From assembly GCA_001566295.1 (NCBI GenBank), contig KQ964250.1, positions 1,054,001 to 1,118,000 of the forward strand: DNA of 64,000 nt, in the 5' to 3' direction. The first letter of the stretch is position 1; the number at the start of each line of letters is the position of its first letter. Positions 1 through 12,253 of the stretch are shown here, piece by piece. The notes beneath the pieces were generated by a model that was not told where the DNA came from, did no database searches, and was given only the letters and a program-made list of their open reading frames with translations. The translations under genes were made by a program, and so were the position numbers. This DNA is from Microdochium bolleyi. Taxonomy: Eukaryota; Ascomycota; Sordariomycetes; Xylariales; Microdochiaceae.

Positions 1-1352
1 TGTAGCGGCCCTGGAGGCTCATCCATGATGGGCTTGTTCGCCGAGATAGGACCCTGCCTTATGGAAAAGGAGGGCAGTGAGACAGTCAGAAACGAGCACA
101 GCTGGACAAATTTTGCCAATGTGCTATTCATCGAGTAGGTCACGACCGGTCAGCTCTTCTAGAGTTGCTACACATGACTGATCTTCTACCACGACCACAG
201 CCAGCCAGCCGGCGTCGGGTTTTCACGCATGAAAAATTCAACCCTGGGCGGGCCAGACAACGAGCTCGAGGCAGCCCGGGACTTTGACCGCTTCCTCTCC
301 ATCTTTTTCGCCGACGCCTTTCCCCAGTACGCCCACAACCCCTTCCACATTGCTGGGGAGTCCTTTGGCGGGCGCTACGTTCCCGGTTTCGTCGACTATA
401 CGACCAAGCAGCAGCAGCGCGGTGTCCCGGGCACGATGAGCAACAAGATCGACTCCATCATCCTCGTCGATGCAGTGCTCGACATGACTTCCTCCGGCTC
501 CGTGGGGCTCTACGACCACATGTGCCGCTTCAACGAGGACGGCAGCAACGCAGTGCGGACGGGCTTCAACCAAACTGTCTGCGAGCAGATCGAAAAGGCC
601 GTGCCAGAGTGCGAGAAGCTTCAGAAAATGTGTCTCGACTCATACGACTCGAACCTGTGCAAGTATGCTTCCGGCTTCTGCGGGTTTTATATCGATGACA
701 TGCTGGAGCCCGCCGATTATGGCGGGCGATTCCTGTACGATGACCGTATCGTGTGTAATGGCAAGCAGCCCTTGTGCAACATGACGCACTCCGACTGGTA
801 TCTCAACTCGGAGCGCGTACAGAAGGCGCTGGGCCTGGAGTCGCACTGGAGCTTTTCGTCCATCAATTACGATCTCAACGGCCGCTGGGAGGCGAGTGGC
901 GACATGTTTGTGCCGAATGTTCGCGAGGCAACGTACATTTTGGACGAGACCTCGACGCGAATCCTGGTGTTGAATGGAAACAATGATATTGTTGTGTAAG
1001 TTGGCCACGCTCTGCCTGATGGAGCTCGGTGTGCCTAAGCAGATTTTCATGCTAATCATGACTGACAACAAATAGCAATACCGAAGGCCAGAAGAGAGTC
1101 TACGATTCCCTCCCGTGGACACACCAAGCCAAGTACCGCATGACCAAGTTCAAAGACTGGTTCTGGTCAGACGGGGCCAACGGCAATAAGATGAAAAAGG
1201 GGGGCGAATTCAAGGCTGTCGAGGACAAGCTCGCGTTTGTGGCGGTAGACAATGCAGGCCACACTTCACCTGGTGACCAGAAAGAAGCTGTAGGGTTTGT
1301 GGTCAAGTGCTGGCTGGGAAAGGCTGGAAAGGAGGATGGGTGTCTTTTTTGA
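1..1352 (+). CDS. Serine carboxypeptidase (peptidase family S10), 5' end missing
   Basis: Secreted or vacuolar serine carboxypeptidase removing C-terminal residues from peptides; the gene begins before the window. Exons read as <1-134, 201-995 and 1076-1352, with introns 135-200 (GTAGGT...CACAG) and 996-1075 (GTAAGT...ATAG, branch-like GCTAATC). The first join restores the S10 motif FIDQPAGVGFS. The nucleophile motif GESFGGRYVP is present, the catalytic Asp is in NGNNDIVV just before intron 2, and the catalytic His is in DNAGHTSPGDQ near the C terminus. Several N-glycosylation sequons and paired cysteines fit an extracellular fold. The oxyanion region reads CSGPGGSS instead of the more usual NGGPGCSS. 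Family assignment is firm; substrate preference and location are not readable because the N terminus is missing. Confidence 0.93.
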
Positions 1353-2033
1353 ATGTACCCCAAGAAATTGCGCTTGTTATACAGACACGCAGCATTGGAA
1401 ACTTCAAAAGTGAGATGACACGGCTTGTGCAGCGTTCGTCTAATATTCGCAATGCCAGGAAGAGTGAATGCACGGTTTTCTCAGTGATAGATAGCCTCGA
1501 TTGCCCACGAACGATTGAAAGGACGACTCACTCCGAACCAAGGGGTACTCTGGAAGATGATTTCCGCAGAGCTTGGAGGTGCCTCACACCCAGGCGACGA
1601 GGTACTGTGGCTTGTATGCTCGTCAATACAACATGCATCGCTCAAAATGTCATACTCAGTAACGACTATCGTCATGTAATATGCTTTTCATACTGCGAAG
1701 GTGTATCACAGACGATACTGACGGTTAGGCGCGCTCCAAAAGCTGCGCTACTAGTCATAGTATCTTGAGTAATGGTGGCCTGCCAAGCATGCGTGGGACT
1801 GCCCTTTTCGGTAATACCCGTCCGGCATCGGGGGGTGGCTGTCAACTAGAGCCCAGCCTATGACATGTAACCTTATCAACAACTCCAAACCCCTCACCTT
1901 CGCAGATCGGAGCTCGGTCACTATAATAAGGCGTCTGGCTCGACGAGCTTTGCTTCGTGGCCAGGTCGACATCTCTTTTTAGCATTCCTATTCCGTCATT
2001 CGGTAAGAGCGAGTACCTATCGGTCAAATCAAC
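1353..2033. other. Intergenic, no gene seen
   Basis: This holds the 3' flank of the carboxypeptidase and the 5' flank of the DUF3445 gene. Open frames here are short, mutually overlapping and have no recognisable domain. No RNA gene or repeat was seen. Confidence 0.6.
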
Positions 2034-3981
2034 ATGGCAGCCCATCAAGCGGTCCTCGACCTGCTGTCGCCGTCGCCGCTGATAGCTGGGCTCGTGGTGC
2101 TTGGCATGGTTGGCTTCGGCGTGGCTGTCGCTTCTCCTTCTGTGCTGAGAGGAAAGCACCCGATGTTTGGCATGGCGGATGGTGTCGAGGACGGTGGCAT
2201 GAAAAGGGGAATAGTAAGTTAAGCCCACGGTATTTGCGACACAACAGATCTGAATACGAGATCACCAGCCGTCATCCATGTATGATATCAATGTGGTTCC
2301 CCCCGCATGGATATGTTCGAGTCGCAAAGACCTTCCGGACCTGACACTGACACCTTTTGATGAAAGACCAGTAATCTCCTGCAGGGCTGGCTCGGCGGCG
2401 GAGATGCCAAACGCAGAGCATCGAATAATGAGAGTGCAGCTCCTCCAAAGATAGAGCCAGTGCCACAAGACTTCTCCTGGCAGGACACGGTGCCGCTGAA
2501 GCTCCGGCCGTTCAAGCCGACGTACTTCATCACAATGGGTGAGTGTCCCTGTCGACTTGTCGTTTTCTGTCCTATCGTGTCAGGACACACATGTCACCAC
2601 GACGGAAAGGGGGTTCACTCATTCACAGCATGACTCCGAGATGCTTCACCTCAAGTACCTTCACAGTTCCATTTGTATAATGCTGATCCGATGTATGCAG
2701 CACTCCGCTCCTCAACCCCATCCGACCTCATCGTCATGGACAGCAACTATCTCCAGCGCATCCGGGACCGTAAAGACGTAATCAAAAGCCATCCGGAGCA
2801 CGTGCTGGGCTGCATTCCCGGCCCGCCGCCTATGAATGATGCCGCGCCCGACGCCGAGCAGCGGCGAGCGCAGCACAAGGCACTATACAACGGCAGCGTC
2901 GGCGGCGTTGAGTCCGTGAGGGAGCTGTACGCGTACCTGCTCGGCGAGTATCTGCCAAAGCGGTATCCCACGCTGTTCAGTGTCTCCTCACCTGCCGCTC
3001 CGGGAGCTGTCAGTACATTCCACAATAACATAACTGGCGCCGCTTTCCCGGCGAAGCTCCCACCACTGGCAGCGGACGACACGGACGCGGCCATCGCGGC
3101 GCTCAAGATCCTGGGCGAGACAGTCGAGGACGACCTGCTTCTGCTCCAGCAGGACCCCAGCGACGACCTGGGCGGCGGCACGGGTCTGCACAGGCTGGTC
3201 GCGACGGTGTGCTGCAACCCGTCCGGCTTCGACCCGGCGGACAAGATGGGCCGCGTGCTGCGGGACATCCACGCCCCCGTGCCGGCGTACGGCAAAATCG
3301 AGAAGAGCATGGAGCGCTTCTTCTCGAGGCTCGAGGTCGGCAAGAGCTCCTCGAGGATAAACGTACGTCATCTTCCTGACCTAGCTGTGTGCGGGATTGC
3401 TTGATGGGATTTCATGTTTTGCACTGGCTGCTTTGATATACTGGCAAACTCCTTTTCTCTGTTTGATCTGGCGAGAGGGTTCGGGATATTATGGGCAGGA
3501 TTTGAACTGATGACTGAGACCAGTGGAGCATTACGACGAACCCCGTGCTGTTCAACCTGGCCAGCAACCACATCAAAGAAGGCCAGCAAGTCGACGAGAC
3601 CGAGGAAATCGACCCGAGCAAGGTCCGTTCCCCCCTTTTCCCCATCCCAATTTTGACACAACAAACTTTCGGCCTTTCACTCTTAACACCAAAAGGAACA
3701 AACAGGCCTTCCTCCGCTGCGAGCTCCAGACGACGACGCGCCTGCCCGGCGCCACGGGCGCGGTCCTCTTCTCCTTCAAGACCTTCATGTACCCGCTCCC
3801 GGAGCTGCGCGAGGAGGAGGCGGAGGCGGAGGCGGAAAGCGAGGGAGGCAGGCCGGGGAGGCTGGGCCCGCAGCTCGCCGACGCCATCGAGGGCCTGAGG
3901 GACGGCAACGCGCCGGGGATGTGGACGTACAAGGGCGCGGTGCGGTGGGCGGGGCCTGTGTGCGAGTATCTGAGGTCATGA
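2034..3981 (+). CDS. DUF3445 / HODM alpha-subunit-like membrane-anchored protein
   Basis: Five exons: 2034-2213, 2385-2538, 2701-3362, 3524-3622 and 3706-3981, all with GT-AG junctions and joining in frame to 456 aa. Residues about 15-33 form one hydrophobic segment, probably an N-terminal membrane anchor, followed by a linker and a DUF3445-type domain. Family-typical stretches are FKPTYFITMALR, DLIVMDSNYLQRIRDR, the central TNPVLFNLASNH, and the C-terminal RCELQTTTRLPGATGAVLFSFKTF. DUF3445 is related to the alpha subunit of the bacterial haem-dependent oxidative N-demethylase; the substrate of the fungal proteins is not known, so an oxidoreductase role is inference. Intron 3623-3705 is short and pyrimidine-rich. 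The last exon contains a Glu-rich insertion (EEEAEAEAESE). I am confident of the family and less so of the exact first exon. Confidence 0.85.
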
Positions 3982-4483
3982 AGATTTTCCGTTCTCTCGG
4001 GGGGCATTTTCTTTTGTGTCCTGCGGTGTAGATTGATTTATTTCTCGAGATAATAACAATGGACAAGGTCTGTCTAGAACATGGAGAAGCATGCTGTATG
4101 GGGGATATGTAGGCCGGCTGGGCCATCAAGATGGTCGCAACCTTGACGACATCAAGCTTTGTTTCCCAAGTCGTGTCGCGCAGGAAATGAAGCTTAGACT
4201 TTCCACCTTTGTTCCAAGCTGGCGGTGTTTAATGCAAGACGATGTGCCTCAGCTAACCATCGCGGGCACGTTTACACGTGGTGGCATCGCGCTTGAGCTC
4301 TCAGTGGCTTCCGCCCAGTAGAGTCGAAGAAAGTGAATGATATTTGCGTCGCAGCCATGGTCTTGATCTTGCAGGTGCGCAGCGCCCGTGACTTTCCGGA
4401 GTTTGTAGTCATCATGAGAGGCCGGCCTCGTTACTGTGTCTACGAAGACCGGCAAGGAATTCTCAGCGCCCCAGGCTATGGGC

Positions 4484-4519
4484 TTTTTTTCAAAAAAAAA
4501 AAAAAAAAAAAAAAAAAAA
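4484..4519. repeat. Homopolymer T7-C-A28
   Basis: Seven T, one C and then 28 uninterrupted A. It could be a simple slippage tract or the poly(A) of an old retroposed copy; no target-site duplication or coding remnant was recognised next to it. Confidence 0.9.
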
Positions 4520-5943
4520 GAAAGGCACATGGTTCAACGGGACTTAGGCTGTGTAGTACTCTGCTACGATTCGGACTTCACAGGCAGTTTCCAACTCGGA
4601 GCTGTGTCTCGAGTATTCGCGTTGGTCCAGAGATTCGAGTCCCTGAAGGAAACTTTTCCGCTTCGTCTTGTGCCGTGTACAACCCCAGCCATCGCCAACT
4701 CGGAGAACTTTACAAGTCTGTGTGAATCTGCCTTGGCTGGCTCGGCGTGCACTTGGCAGGGTGCTATTATAAGCTCGTGGGTCTCGTGGAGACCGGTTCC
4801 AGGGACGTGCGTGCCTGGGGGATGGTCGGCCTCTACGGGGTAGATCTAGGGCCCGGGGATTAAACTCAAGCACGGCGACCTTTCGTGAAATTCTTGATGC
4901 TCCCGACGGCTCTTCAGACAGTCGGCTGGCTGATGGACTCGCCATAATTCTCTGTTCTTCTCCGCTGGGCGCGCACAGATATCATCTCGATGGCAGCCTG
5001 CTAAACCCTGCACCTGGGATGTGTTGCCCGTTCTTCTCCTGCTCGGTTATGCTCGCACGAGGCAGGCCCCAAGGGGCACGCTTGGACCAGTAAGACGGTG
5101 AGATGCAGAATCCCAGCTCGAGTCCGAGGTGGAGAGGCAGACCAGGACCGGCAGCCGGGCATAATTTCCCGCCACGGGCAGCCGAGCTGACAGTCAAGGG
5201 CCCAGGCTGGACAAGTGTGTGAATTGACAACTCAGCAGAGGCACGGGATGAATGACAGGGGTTTGTGCTGCCAAGGGCTGACACTGCCGCAACAACGCAT
5301 GAGAACTACCTGCCATCAGGTGCTCAGCTGGCCGCCAACACGGCGCTAAAGAACAGCTGAGGATTGTGCAGCTTCACGGAGAAGAGAGGTGTGTCTCCAC
5401 TGAACAAGAGCAGAATCACAGCAACAGCAGATTAACAATACTCATCGCTCGTGGGCCGCCAACTGCACACGACACAGAGCTGGCCAAACCCTTTGCAGCC
5501 TGTGACCAGCCAGCACAACAATGGCATTCTTGTGCTGCCCGACCTCCGAGCCGCAGGGCTGAGGCCCAAATATACCTGACCGGGAGGCAGCTTGGATCAG
5601 GAACGGCAGGGGTCCCGACCACTCACGATCCGAAGACGCCGCCATCCATGCCGCCGACAGAGCCGCCAAGATGGCAAGCCACGCTTACACCAGAGCCCAG
5701 GCCAGCAACTCGGCGTTCAGCAAACAGCCCCGGCCCCTCAGCTTCAAGGTCAGGCCATGCAGACCTGTACAGCCTCCCAGGACGGTGGCCGGCCATCATT
5801 GGCGGCCGGCAGCATCGCCATGGCTCGGGCAGCCGCAGCACCGCCCTGACCGGCAGCCAGGCCGCCTCATGGCCGTCCTACACGATCTGAGCCTCCTCGG
5901 GTGGTCCCCGAGCACGTCCAAGCGCTGCAAGGGCCGTCTCTAC

Positions 5944-5954
5944 TGTATATATCA
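5944..5954 (+). promoter_or_regulatory. TATA-like element upstream of the metalloprotease
   Basis: TGTATATATCA lies about 130 bp before the ATG at 6079, a usual distance for a fungal TATA element plus 5' leader. The assignment rests on motif and position only. Confidence 0.4.
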
Positions 5955-6078
5955 CCTCTGGGAACACCCACATTGCTCGAGAACTGTTTGTTGACCAGCC
6001 GGGTTGTACATCGTCTCATCTCTCCCTCACCCACGACATCATCACCGCCGGTAGCTACCTAGTAATACACACTCCAAC

Positions 6079-6984
6079 ATGCAGCTCAGACACATCCTCG
6101 GCATGGCCGCTGCGCTGCCCCTGATGGCCGCGGCAGAGACTCACGGGTCCGGCGGGCACAACTTCAACTGCGGTGCCGGCACGCCCCCGCCCCAGATCAT
6201 CAACGGCCTCAGCAACTTGCGCACGGCAGAGGCGCTGGCCACGAGGTCAGCCACCACCATGGACCTCGAGGCCGACATCGCCATCCCTCTGCACCTGCAC
6301 GCCGTGACCAAGGTCGGCCACCCGGCCGACGAGGACGTGCTGTACAAGCAGTACCTCGTCATCCGGGACACGTACGCAAAGTACGGCATCCACTTCCAGC
6401 TCGACGGCATGACGCGCTACGAGGACGACGCCCTCTCCTTCTTCAACGCCACGCGCTTCTACGACCACCCGGGCACCAACGACGACCGCATGTGGTACAT
6501 CGGCCACACCCGCAAGGGCGGCTACGACACGCTCAACATCTGGTTCTACGACGACATGGAGGACGGCATGAACGGCGTCTGCACCTTCCCCCACGCCGAC
6601 GACCCCCAGGACTCCCTCTGGCGCGACGGCTGCCACGTCCTCGCCGGCACCATGCCCGGGGGTGACCGCGAGTTCTACAACGTCGGCTACACGGCCATCC
6701 ACGAGGCCGGGCACTGGCTGGGCCTCCTGCACCCTTGGGGCATGGAGAAAGGGTCCTGCAGCGCCGACGACGACGACCTCGTCGACGACACCCCGATCCA
6801 GTCCGACCCGTCCTTCAACTGCCCCGCCGGCAACGCCGACTCGTGCCCCATGCACCCGGGCTTCAACAACGCATGGAACTTCATGGACTACTCGGACGAC
6901 ACGTGCCCCGGCGAGCAGTACTTCACGCCCGGCCAGCGCACGCGGATGCACCACAGCTACATCACCTACCGCCTCGGCAAATAA
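6079..6984 (+). CDS. Secreted zinc metalloprotease, family M43 (MEP1-like)
   Basis: Single-exon gene for 301 aa. Residues 1-20 are a signal peptide ending in MAAAE, so the protein should be secreted. The extended zinc site HEAGHWLGLLH puts the three ligand histidines at 208, 212 and 218 with Glu209 as catalytic base. The downstream Met-turn NFMDYSDDTC (Met269) is typical of the M43 (pappalysin/cytophagalysin) metzincins. Cysteines in the C-terminal half probably form disulfides. Length and layout match fungal extracellular MEP1-type proteases, which degrade external protein and are often expanded in animal- or plant-associated fungi; the role here is inferred. It is nearly pure GC at third positions and stands alone after a long noncoding stretch. 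Confidence 0.93.
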   Translation: MQLRHILGMAAALPLMAAAETHGSGGHNFNCGAGTPPPQIINGLSNLRTAEALATRSATTMDLEADIAIPLHLHAVTKVGHPADEDVLYKQYLVIRDTYAKYGIHFQLDGMTRYEDDALSFFNATRFYDHPGTNDDRMWYIGHTRKGGYDTLNIWFYDDMEDGMNGVCTFPHADDPQDSLWRDGCHVLAGTMPGGDREFYNVGYTAIHEAGHWLGLLHPWGMEKGSCSADDDDLVDDTPIQSDPSFNCPAGNADSCPMHPGFNNAWNFMDYSDDTCPGEQYFTPGQRTRMHHSYITYRLGK

Positions 6985-7377
6985 GCCATATATGGCTTGT
7001 TGCCTCCTCAAGGGTTGTACATGATAGAGACGCAGCATGGGTTTTCTTTTGGTGATAGCGCTGGGAGAACGGTCGAGTTATTTCAAGACATCTCACTGCA
7101 ATGGATGGGGCATTATTGATACCACTGTTTGGCATATTGTAGATACTGGCGTTTGGATTCCCGGAATAACGAAACTATAGCTTCATTTATTGATACCTCT
7201 TGCAAAGCTCCGACGAAAGTCTCTCTATATTGTAGATTCGTCTGCTCTACCTCTGCCTCTGATGAGCAGTGAAACCGCTTGTACGTGCATTCCTCGTTAC
7301 GTGTCTGATGGACCCCTTCGTGTCTATCGTTCAAGTCCAGGCCCGACCTCCTCCCGTGTACGCCCGCGACGCTTCCA
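6985..7377. other. Short gap between convergent genes
   Basis: This is the 3' flank of both the metalloprotease (plus strand) and TRAPPC10 (minus strand). It is AT-richer than the coding DNA and no gene was seen. Confidence 0.6.
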
Positions 7378-10300
7378 TCAAGCAATGACCTGCCGCCCCT
7401 CGACTTCCCGCCTCTCTACGTCCAGCACGAACGGCGGCCCGCCACCGGCGCCCAAGCTGAGCGTGACCTGGCTCCTGTCCGCCACGACGCGCACAGTCTC
7501 GCCGAGGTTGCGGTAGTCGGTCTCGATGGTGACGAGGTCCGCACCTGGCGCAGCGGCTGCCGTTGCTCCGGCTAGTCCGGGAGATAGCAAGCCCCCCGAA
7601 CCGTTTCCATCACTGCCACCAGCAGCACCGCCGTCACCGGCACTCCGGATCTCGCGGATCTCGACGCTCGGGTACGGCAGCCACCCCTCCCTCAGCGGGA
7701 TCAGCAGCAGCGGGATATCAGCCTCCGTCTCGATGGTGCTGCTCTGGCCTACGTACTCTACCTCCTCTTCCTCTTCGCTCCCTTCCTCCTCGGCTTGGCT
7801 CGCCGCAGCCGGGCTAGGCGCAGGGATAACAAAATGCCCCTTCTTCCGCCCGCCCAGCAGCCACGTATCTCCCGGCGCGGTAACCTCGTAGCTGAACTCG
7901 AGATCGCTCATCTCCCTCGGCGACGCAGCGACCGTGTCCCAAACGCGCGTCCACTTGAGGTGCAGGTTCGCAGGGACAAGCTGATTCGTGCAAATCACGC
8001 CGCCCTCTGTGGCTGCCGAGCCCTTGGAAGAGGTGCCAGCGTTCGGGAGCAGGGAAATGTCGGCAGTATGCACGATCGTCACGGGTGGAATATCGACAGG
8101 GATTTGGATCGTCCTCGGATCGTCCATCTTCCCCTGGGGAAGCTGCAGCCGAGGATGCGCCTTCTGCCAGCTTGACAAGAACGAGGAGAGCAGTGCAGCA
8201 ATGCTGTCACCGCTAGTACTATCATTGCCAAGGCCCGCAAAATACCACATCCAATTCACAGACGCCAGACTTGCAGTGCTCACGTGCCCGACAAGGCTCG
8301 CGCGCTCGAGATCGTGGCCGTTCATGTCCTGCTGCAAGCGCGGAAGGACCGTCGCCGTGACCAGCCGTGAGTACGAGCTTAGGGAGGGCGTGTCCGCCAG
8401 CGCGGTGCGCAGGCTGTCGACAAGAGCCTGCTCAACCTCATCCTGAACGACACTGTATGCGAGCTTGAGGTACATGATCTTGGTCGCCTGGGCATCGGCC
8501 CTAACGCCGGGACGGCGCTTGATCTTGTATAGTAAGCTGGCTGGCTGTTTCGGGAAAATGACGACTGGGTCGCGCGGCGCCAGGCCAAACTCAGAGTCGA
8601 AGAGGTCGCACTTCTGGAGCTCGGCGTCGAAGATGCGGATGGGACTCTGACTTGACGTGGAGACGGTGAAGCGCGAGAAAAGGGCGCTGTGCTTGAATAT
8701 GTCCTGCACATTGACACCCAGAGCGAGCGACACCGGCACACTCGGAGATTTTGAGAAGTGGTAGGTCCCGTGCTCGGTGGTGTAGGACACCTCGATGCGG
8801 ATGGCGACGCTGGGAACTTCGTGCTCCACCGTGTACGGGAAGCGCACTCTGACTGTTGTATTTCGAGGTACAGGCCCATATTGGAAGACACCGCCGTCTG
8901 GAGACCTGGAGAACTCGATCTCCTCATCCGAACAGCTTGCTTCATGAGTGAGGATTCGAAGCCCACCGGTGGCCGCCTTGACCCGCATCTCGGCGCTGAG
9001 TATATCATTCCATCCCGACTCGAGGTCAATGTCGACCGTGTTATTCCGATCGAGCTGGATATGCTGCGAAGCAGAAAGTCGGACATCGAGCGACTTGGCG
9101 CGATGGTAGAGGATCACATGGGGCGAAGCTAGCAAGTCTGTGGATGCTTTGGGTGTCTGCCCGAGCGAACGATCATGGAAGAGACACAGTTTGCCGGAGA
9201 TGAGCTCGACCCGATCGACTTCGTACGAGCCAGAAATGCAGACCTATAACGTTAGCAGTGACCATGTGCTTGAGATGGTGGGCATGTGCTTACATTGCTA
9301 TCAAGCTTAAGAGTCGTCTTGCCAGGCTCGATGATGCTCGACTCAGTGCTTTCGAACCATATCTCTTGGCGCACCCCTCCCATCTTGTTTGCAACTCTGA
9401 CACGAGCCTTTTCCAAGTCCAGTCGATCTGTGAGAAGACTTCGCACTTCCAGGTTGAGAGTTGCACCATCGCGACCGTCGTGGTAGTCCACACCTCTGAC
9501 TTCCATGCTCGCAAAGAAACTGGACAGGGGCATTAGCGTATCCTTGGATGTCTCCCGTACTTCTGCCAGCAAGTCAGGCAAGAAACCCTTGATCACGTCG
9601 TTTTCAGGGTATTCGGCTTTGCGGTCACCAATGCGTAAAGTGAGCTTGCTCTCCAATCTCTCCCGCTCGGCGCTAGCAGCCTTCGAAAGCAGCTTCAAGG
9701 TGACCTTGACATATTCCTCTTTGCGCCCAAGTCTCTTGAGGCAATCAGTGTACATCACCAGCATCGACAGTTCCAGCAGACTCCAACCGCTTTCCCCGAA
9801 GAAGGGCGTGGCCCTCCAGAAGTACGCAGCCGCCGCGCTATAATCCTCCAAGTGATACTTCAAGACGGCCAGGTCTGCCATGTTGGCCTGTACAGAATGA
9901 TCGTGGCTTGCAACGGTGTAGTGGCGCAAGGTTTTGTCTGTAAGTGTTTCGTACAGCCTGTAGAAGTCGTCCTTGTTGTCTAGACCCGTGCTGAGTAACT
10001 TGCTGTCGATTCCATGTATTGAAACGTATGATTGGGCGGTTTTGTCGGCTGTCTCAGCATCAACAGTGGGTGTGGCATCGTCTCCAAGGTCGATCTCAAC
10101 CATATCAACCATAGTAGATTCTCCAATGACAGGAACCGTGGCCCAGCCATTGTCCCAGCCGCGCTTCTTTCCCGATCCCTCAAGGATATTTCGGGAAAGA
10201 CCATACAACTCTGCTCGCCTCGCAGCAAGCTCTTCAAGGCCAGCCTTGAGAAAGTTGTTCGTGGCTGGGTCGTCATCGGGAACGCTTGTGTGAGGACCCG

Positions 10301-12253
10301 GTAATGCATCAGGGCTCGATGGTGGCCGGACAGATGTCGGGCCTGTCCGAACGCGCAATGAAGATCCTCTGGCTGGATGCATCATAGTCTTGGGCTCGGG
10401 AATCGTAGACTTGGGCTCTTGGTTTTCAGACGGCGCCAGAGCAGAGGGTGGGATTGGAAGAGCCTTCGTGGCAGATTGAGCTAGAATCTGTTGCGCAACA
10501 TTGAAGCCAAACGAAGCCACCATGTTGTCGATAACATCCGTCGTAACGGGATCAGCGTCAGTCAACTCGATGCCGTCCTCTTTGCTTATCTGAGCAAGAG
10601 CGGCCAGTACGTCTCTCCTCATAACCTGCGAGACGGCTGGGATGAACTCGAGAGTCCGCCTGCATATCTCTGCCAACATTAGCAGAACTTCTTGTTCGCT
10701 CTCCTTTTGCTTCGGTGGTGGCAGTCGTGGGGCAACACCAAGAAGTACAGATTCCTGCTGCTCTTTGAGCTTCGCTAGCAGCTCCTCTCGAGTTGACCAA
10801 GCATTAGCTAATCTTAACAAGAGTGAGACTTGTCTAGCAAAGATGTAGCAGCGAAAGTCAAAGATGGACACGTTGTTGGCCATGATCATCTCTCTGTACG
10901 GCTTCTTCGTGGCGCTCACTGGGATCTCATCAAGCGCAGTGTTAGCTTCCATGGATGCAGTCTGGGCAGATTGCAAATCGACAGTTTCCTCCTCGAAGTG
11001 CAGATCGGAGCCGGTCATTGCTGCCTTGGCCTTTTGAGCTATCTTCTTCAGCTCTTCAGTGTAAGAAGGCAGGGCATTGGCAGTCGACCTAGAATCGCCA
11101 AGGGCCATCTCATTGACGACAACGTCAAGTCCTACGCTGAGCTCGTCATAACCCACAAGGGCATCTTCGACCAGTCCCACGCTCTCAAAACCGCGTGCCA
11201 GGCCTTCCTTCAGCATGAAGAATGTGCAGAAATTCCAGCCTGGCAGACTCCTTTGACCGTCCCTTTCCTTGATGTCTTCTTCATATTGGCTGACGCGCGA
11301 GTCGAAGCTCGTCAAAATCAAGCTTCGAAACTTTGTCAGAAGATCTTCCCAGGATGCCCTGCTTTCCTGCTCGGACTCGGTATAGCCTGTGGGTTGCGCC
11401 GGAATCACGCGTGGGAGACTGTCGTAAGGTACATCATTGACGCCAATACGAATCTGCGCGATGCGATCCACTGCACTCTTGCTGGAGCTGTTAAAGTCCG
11501 ACCTGAGCTTCTCGAGCAACGTGCTCGATCCAGGTCGCCATCTCGAGGTTGAAGTCTTCTCCGCGCCAGTCTCGGAATTGGACTTTCTCGGTTGCGTCGC
11601 AGCAACAGTGTTGGGAATGACCACGTGGATGATGAGCCATTCGAAGGCGTCGTGATTCTCAGCTGCGTTGGCCTTCTTGGAGCTTGAGCCCGGGGTGTTA
11701 TTCTTGATCCAGTCTCGCACCTCGGCCCGCACTTTCGACTTGTAGGAATCGTTGTCGTCGCATCGCACGAGCAGGACTTTGAGATAGGGTGTTCGTCTCA
11801 GTCCGGGGATCTGATGCCTTCGGACGGGCACGCTCAGACGCTTCGGCACAGTCTTGCTGTCGGCTGGGGTTGCGGCGGCGGGACTGTTCCCTATCTGCGT
11901 CTGGAACCCATCCTCACTTGGGCCCGCGCTGTCGGTTCGCTCGAGGCGTGGAGCGGTAGGATTCGCTGGGGATGTGACGGAGTCATCGCCAGAGTTGGTG
12001 CTGGGCGTCAACTCAATATGGAGGGTGTCGATCGATCGCAACGGGCCGGCATGGGACTGCCAGTGCAAATTTCGGAGAGGCAGTCGGGGGACGAGGCCGG
12101 GCTCGAGGAGTTTGTAAACGCCGTGAGGATCGAAGTACTCGACTGGGTCGGGCTGTGTCAGCCTTTTGCGCAAACATGGCAGTAGCTGGTACGTAGACGG
12201 GAGCTAAGGGGGCACGAACCGTTGACCTTGGAAGTAGAAAAGGGCTGCTCCAT
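7378..12253 (-). CDS. TRS130: TRAPP II complex subunit TRAPPC10/Trs130
   Basis: Large subunit of TRAPPII, the Golgi/endosome tethering complex that acts as exchange factor for Ypt31/Rab11-type GTPases. I read three exons on the minus strand: 12253-12227 (nine codons, MEQPFSTSK), 12152-9294 and 9243-7378, giving about 1583 aa. The second exon opens with VEYFDPHGVYKLLEPGL and LPLRNLHWQSHAGPLRSIDTLH, characteristic of the Trs130 N terminus; the C-terminal part is the beta-sandwich TRAPPC10 region. The 50-nt intron 9293-9244 has a GTAAGC donor and TATAG acceptor. The first intron (12226-12153) is chosen because the long second frame has no in-frame ATG; its donor GTCAAC is weak, so the exact junction is provisional. 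It is divergent from MRI1 across about 530 bp. Confidence 0.9.

Larger units (their letters stand above)
3982..6078. other. Long intergenic region (2.1 kb) without a recognisable gene
   Basis: No domain-bearing frame was seen on either strand. It carries a T7-C-A28 run at 4484-4519. The 3' part, roughly 5350-6078, is the upstream region of the metalloprotease and is GC-rich with a TATA-like element near 5946. Confidence 0.6.

Noticed and set aside
6247..7038. 263-codon minus-strand open frame opposite the metalloprotease
   Set aside because: Antisense shadow of the GC3-rich protease gene: Val/Ala/Gly/Arg-rich with no recognisable domain.
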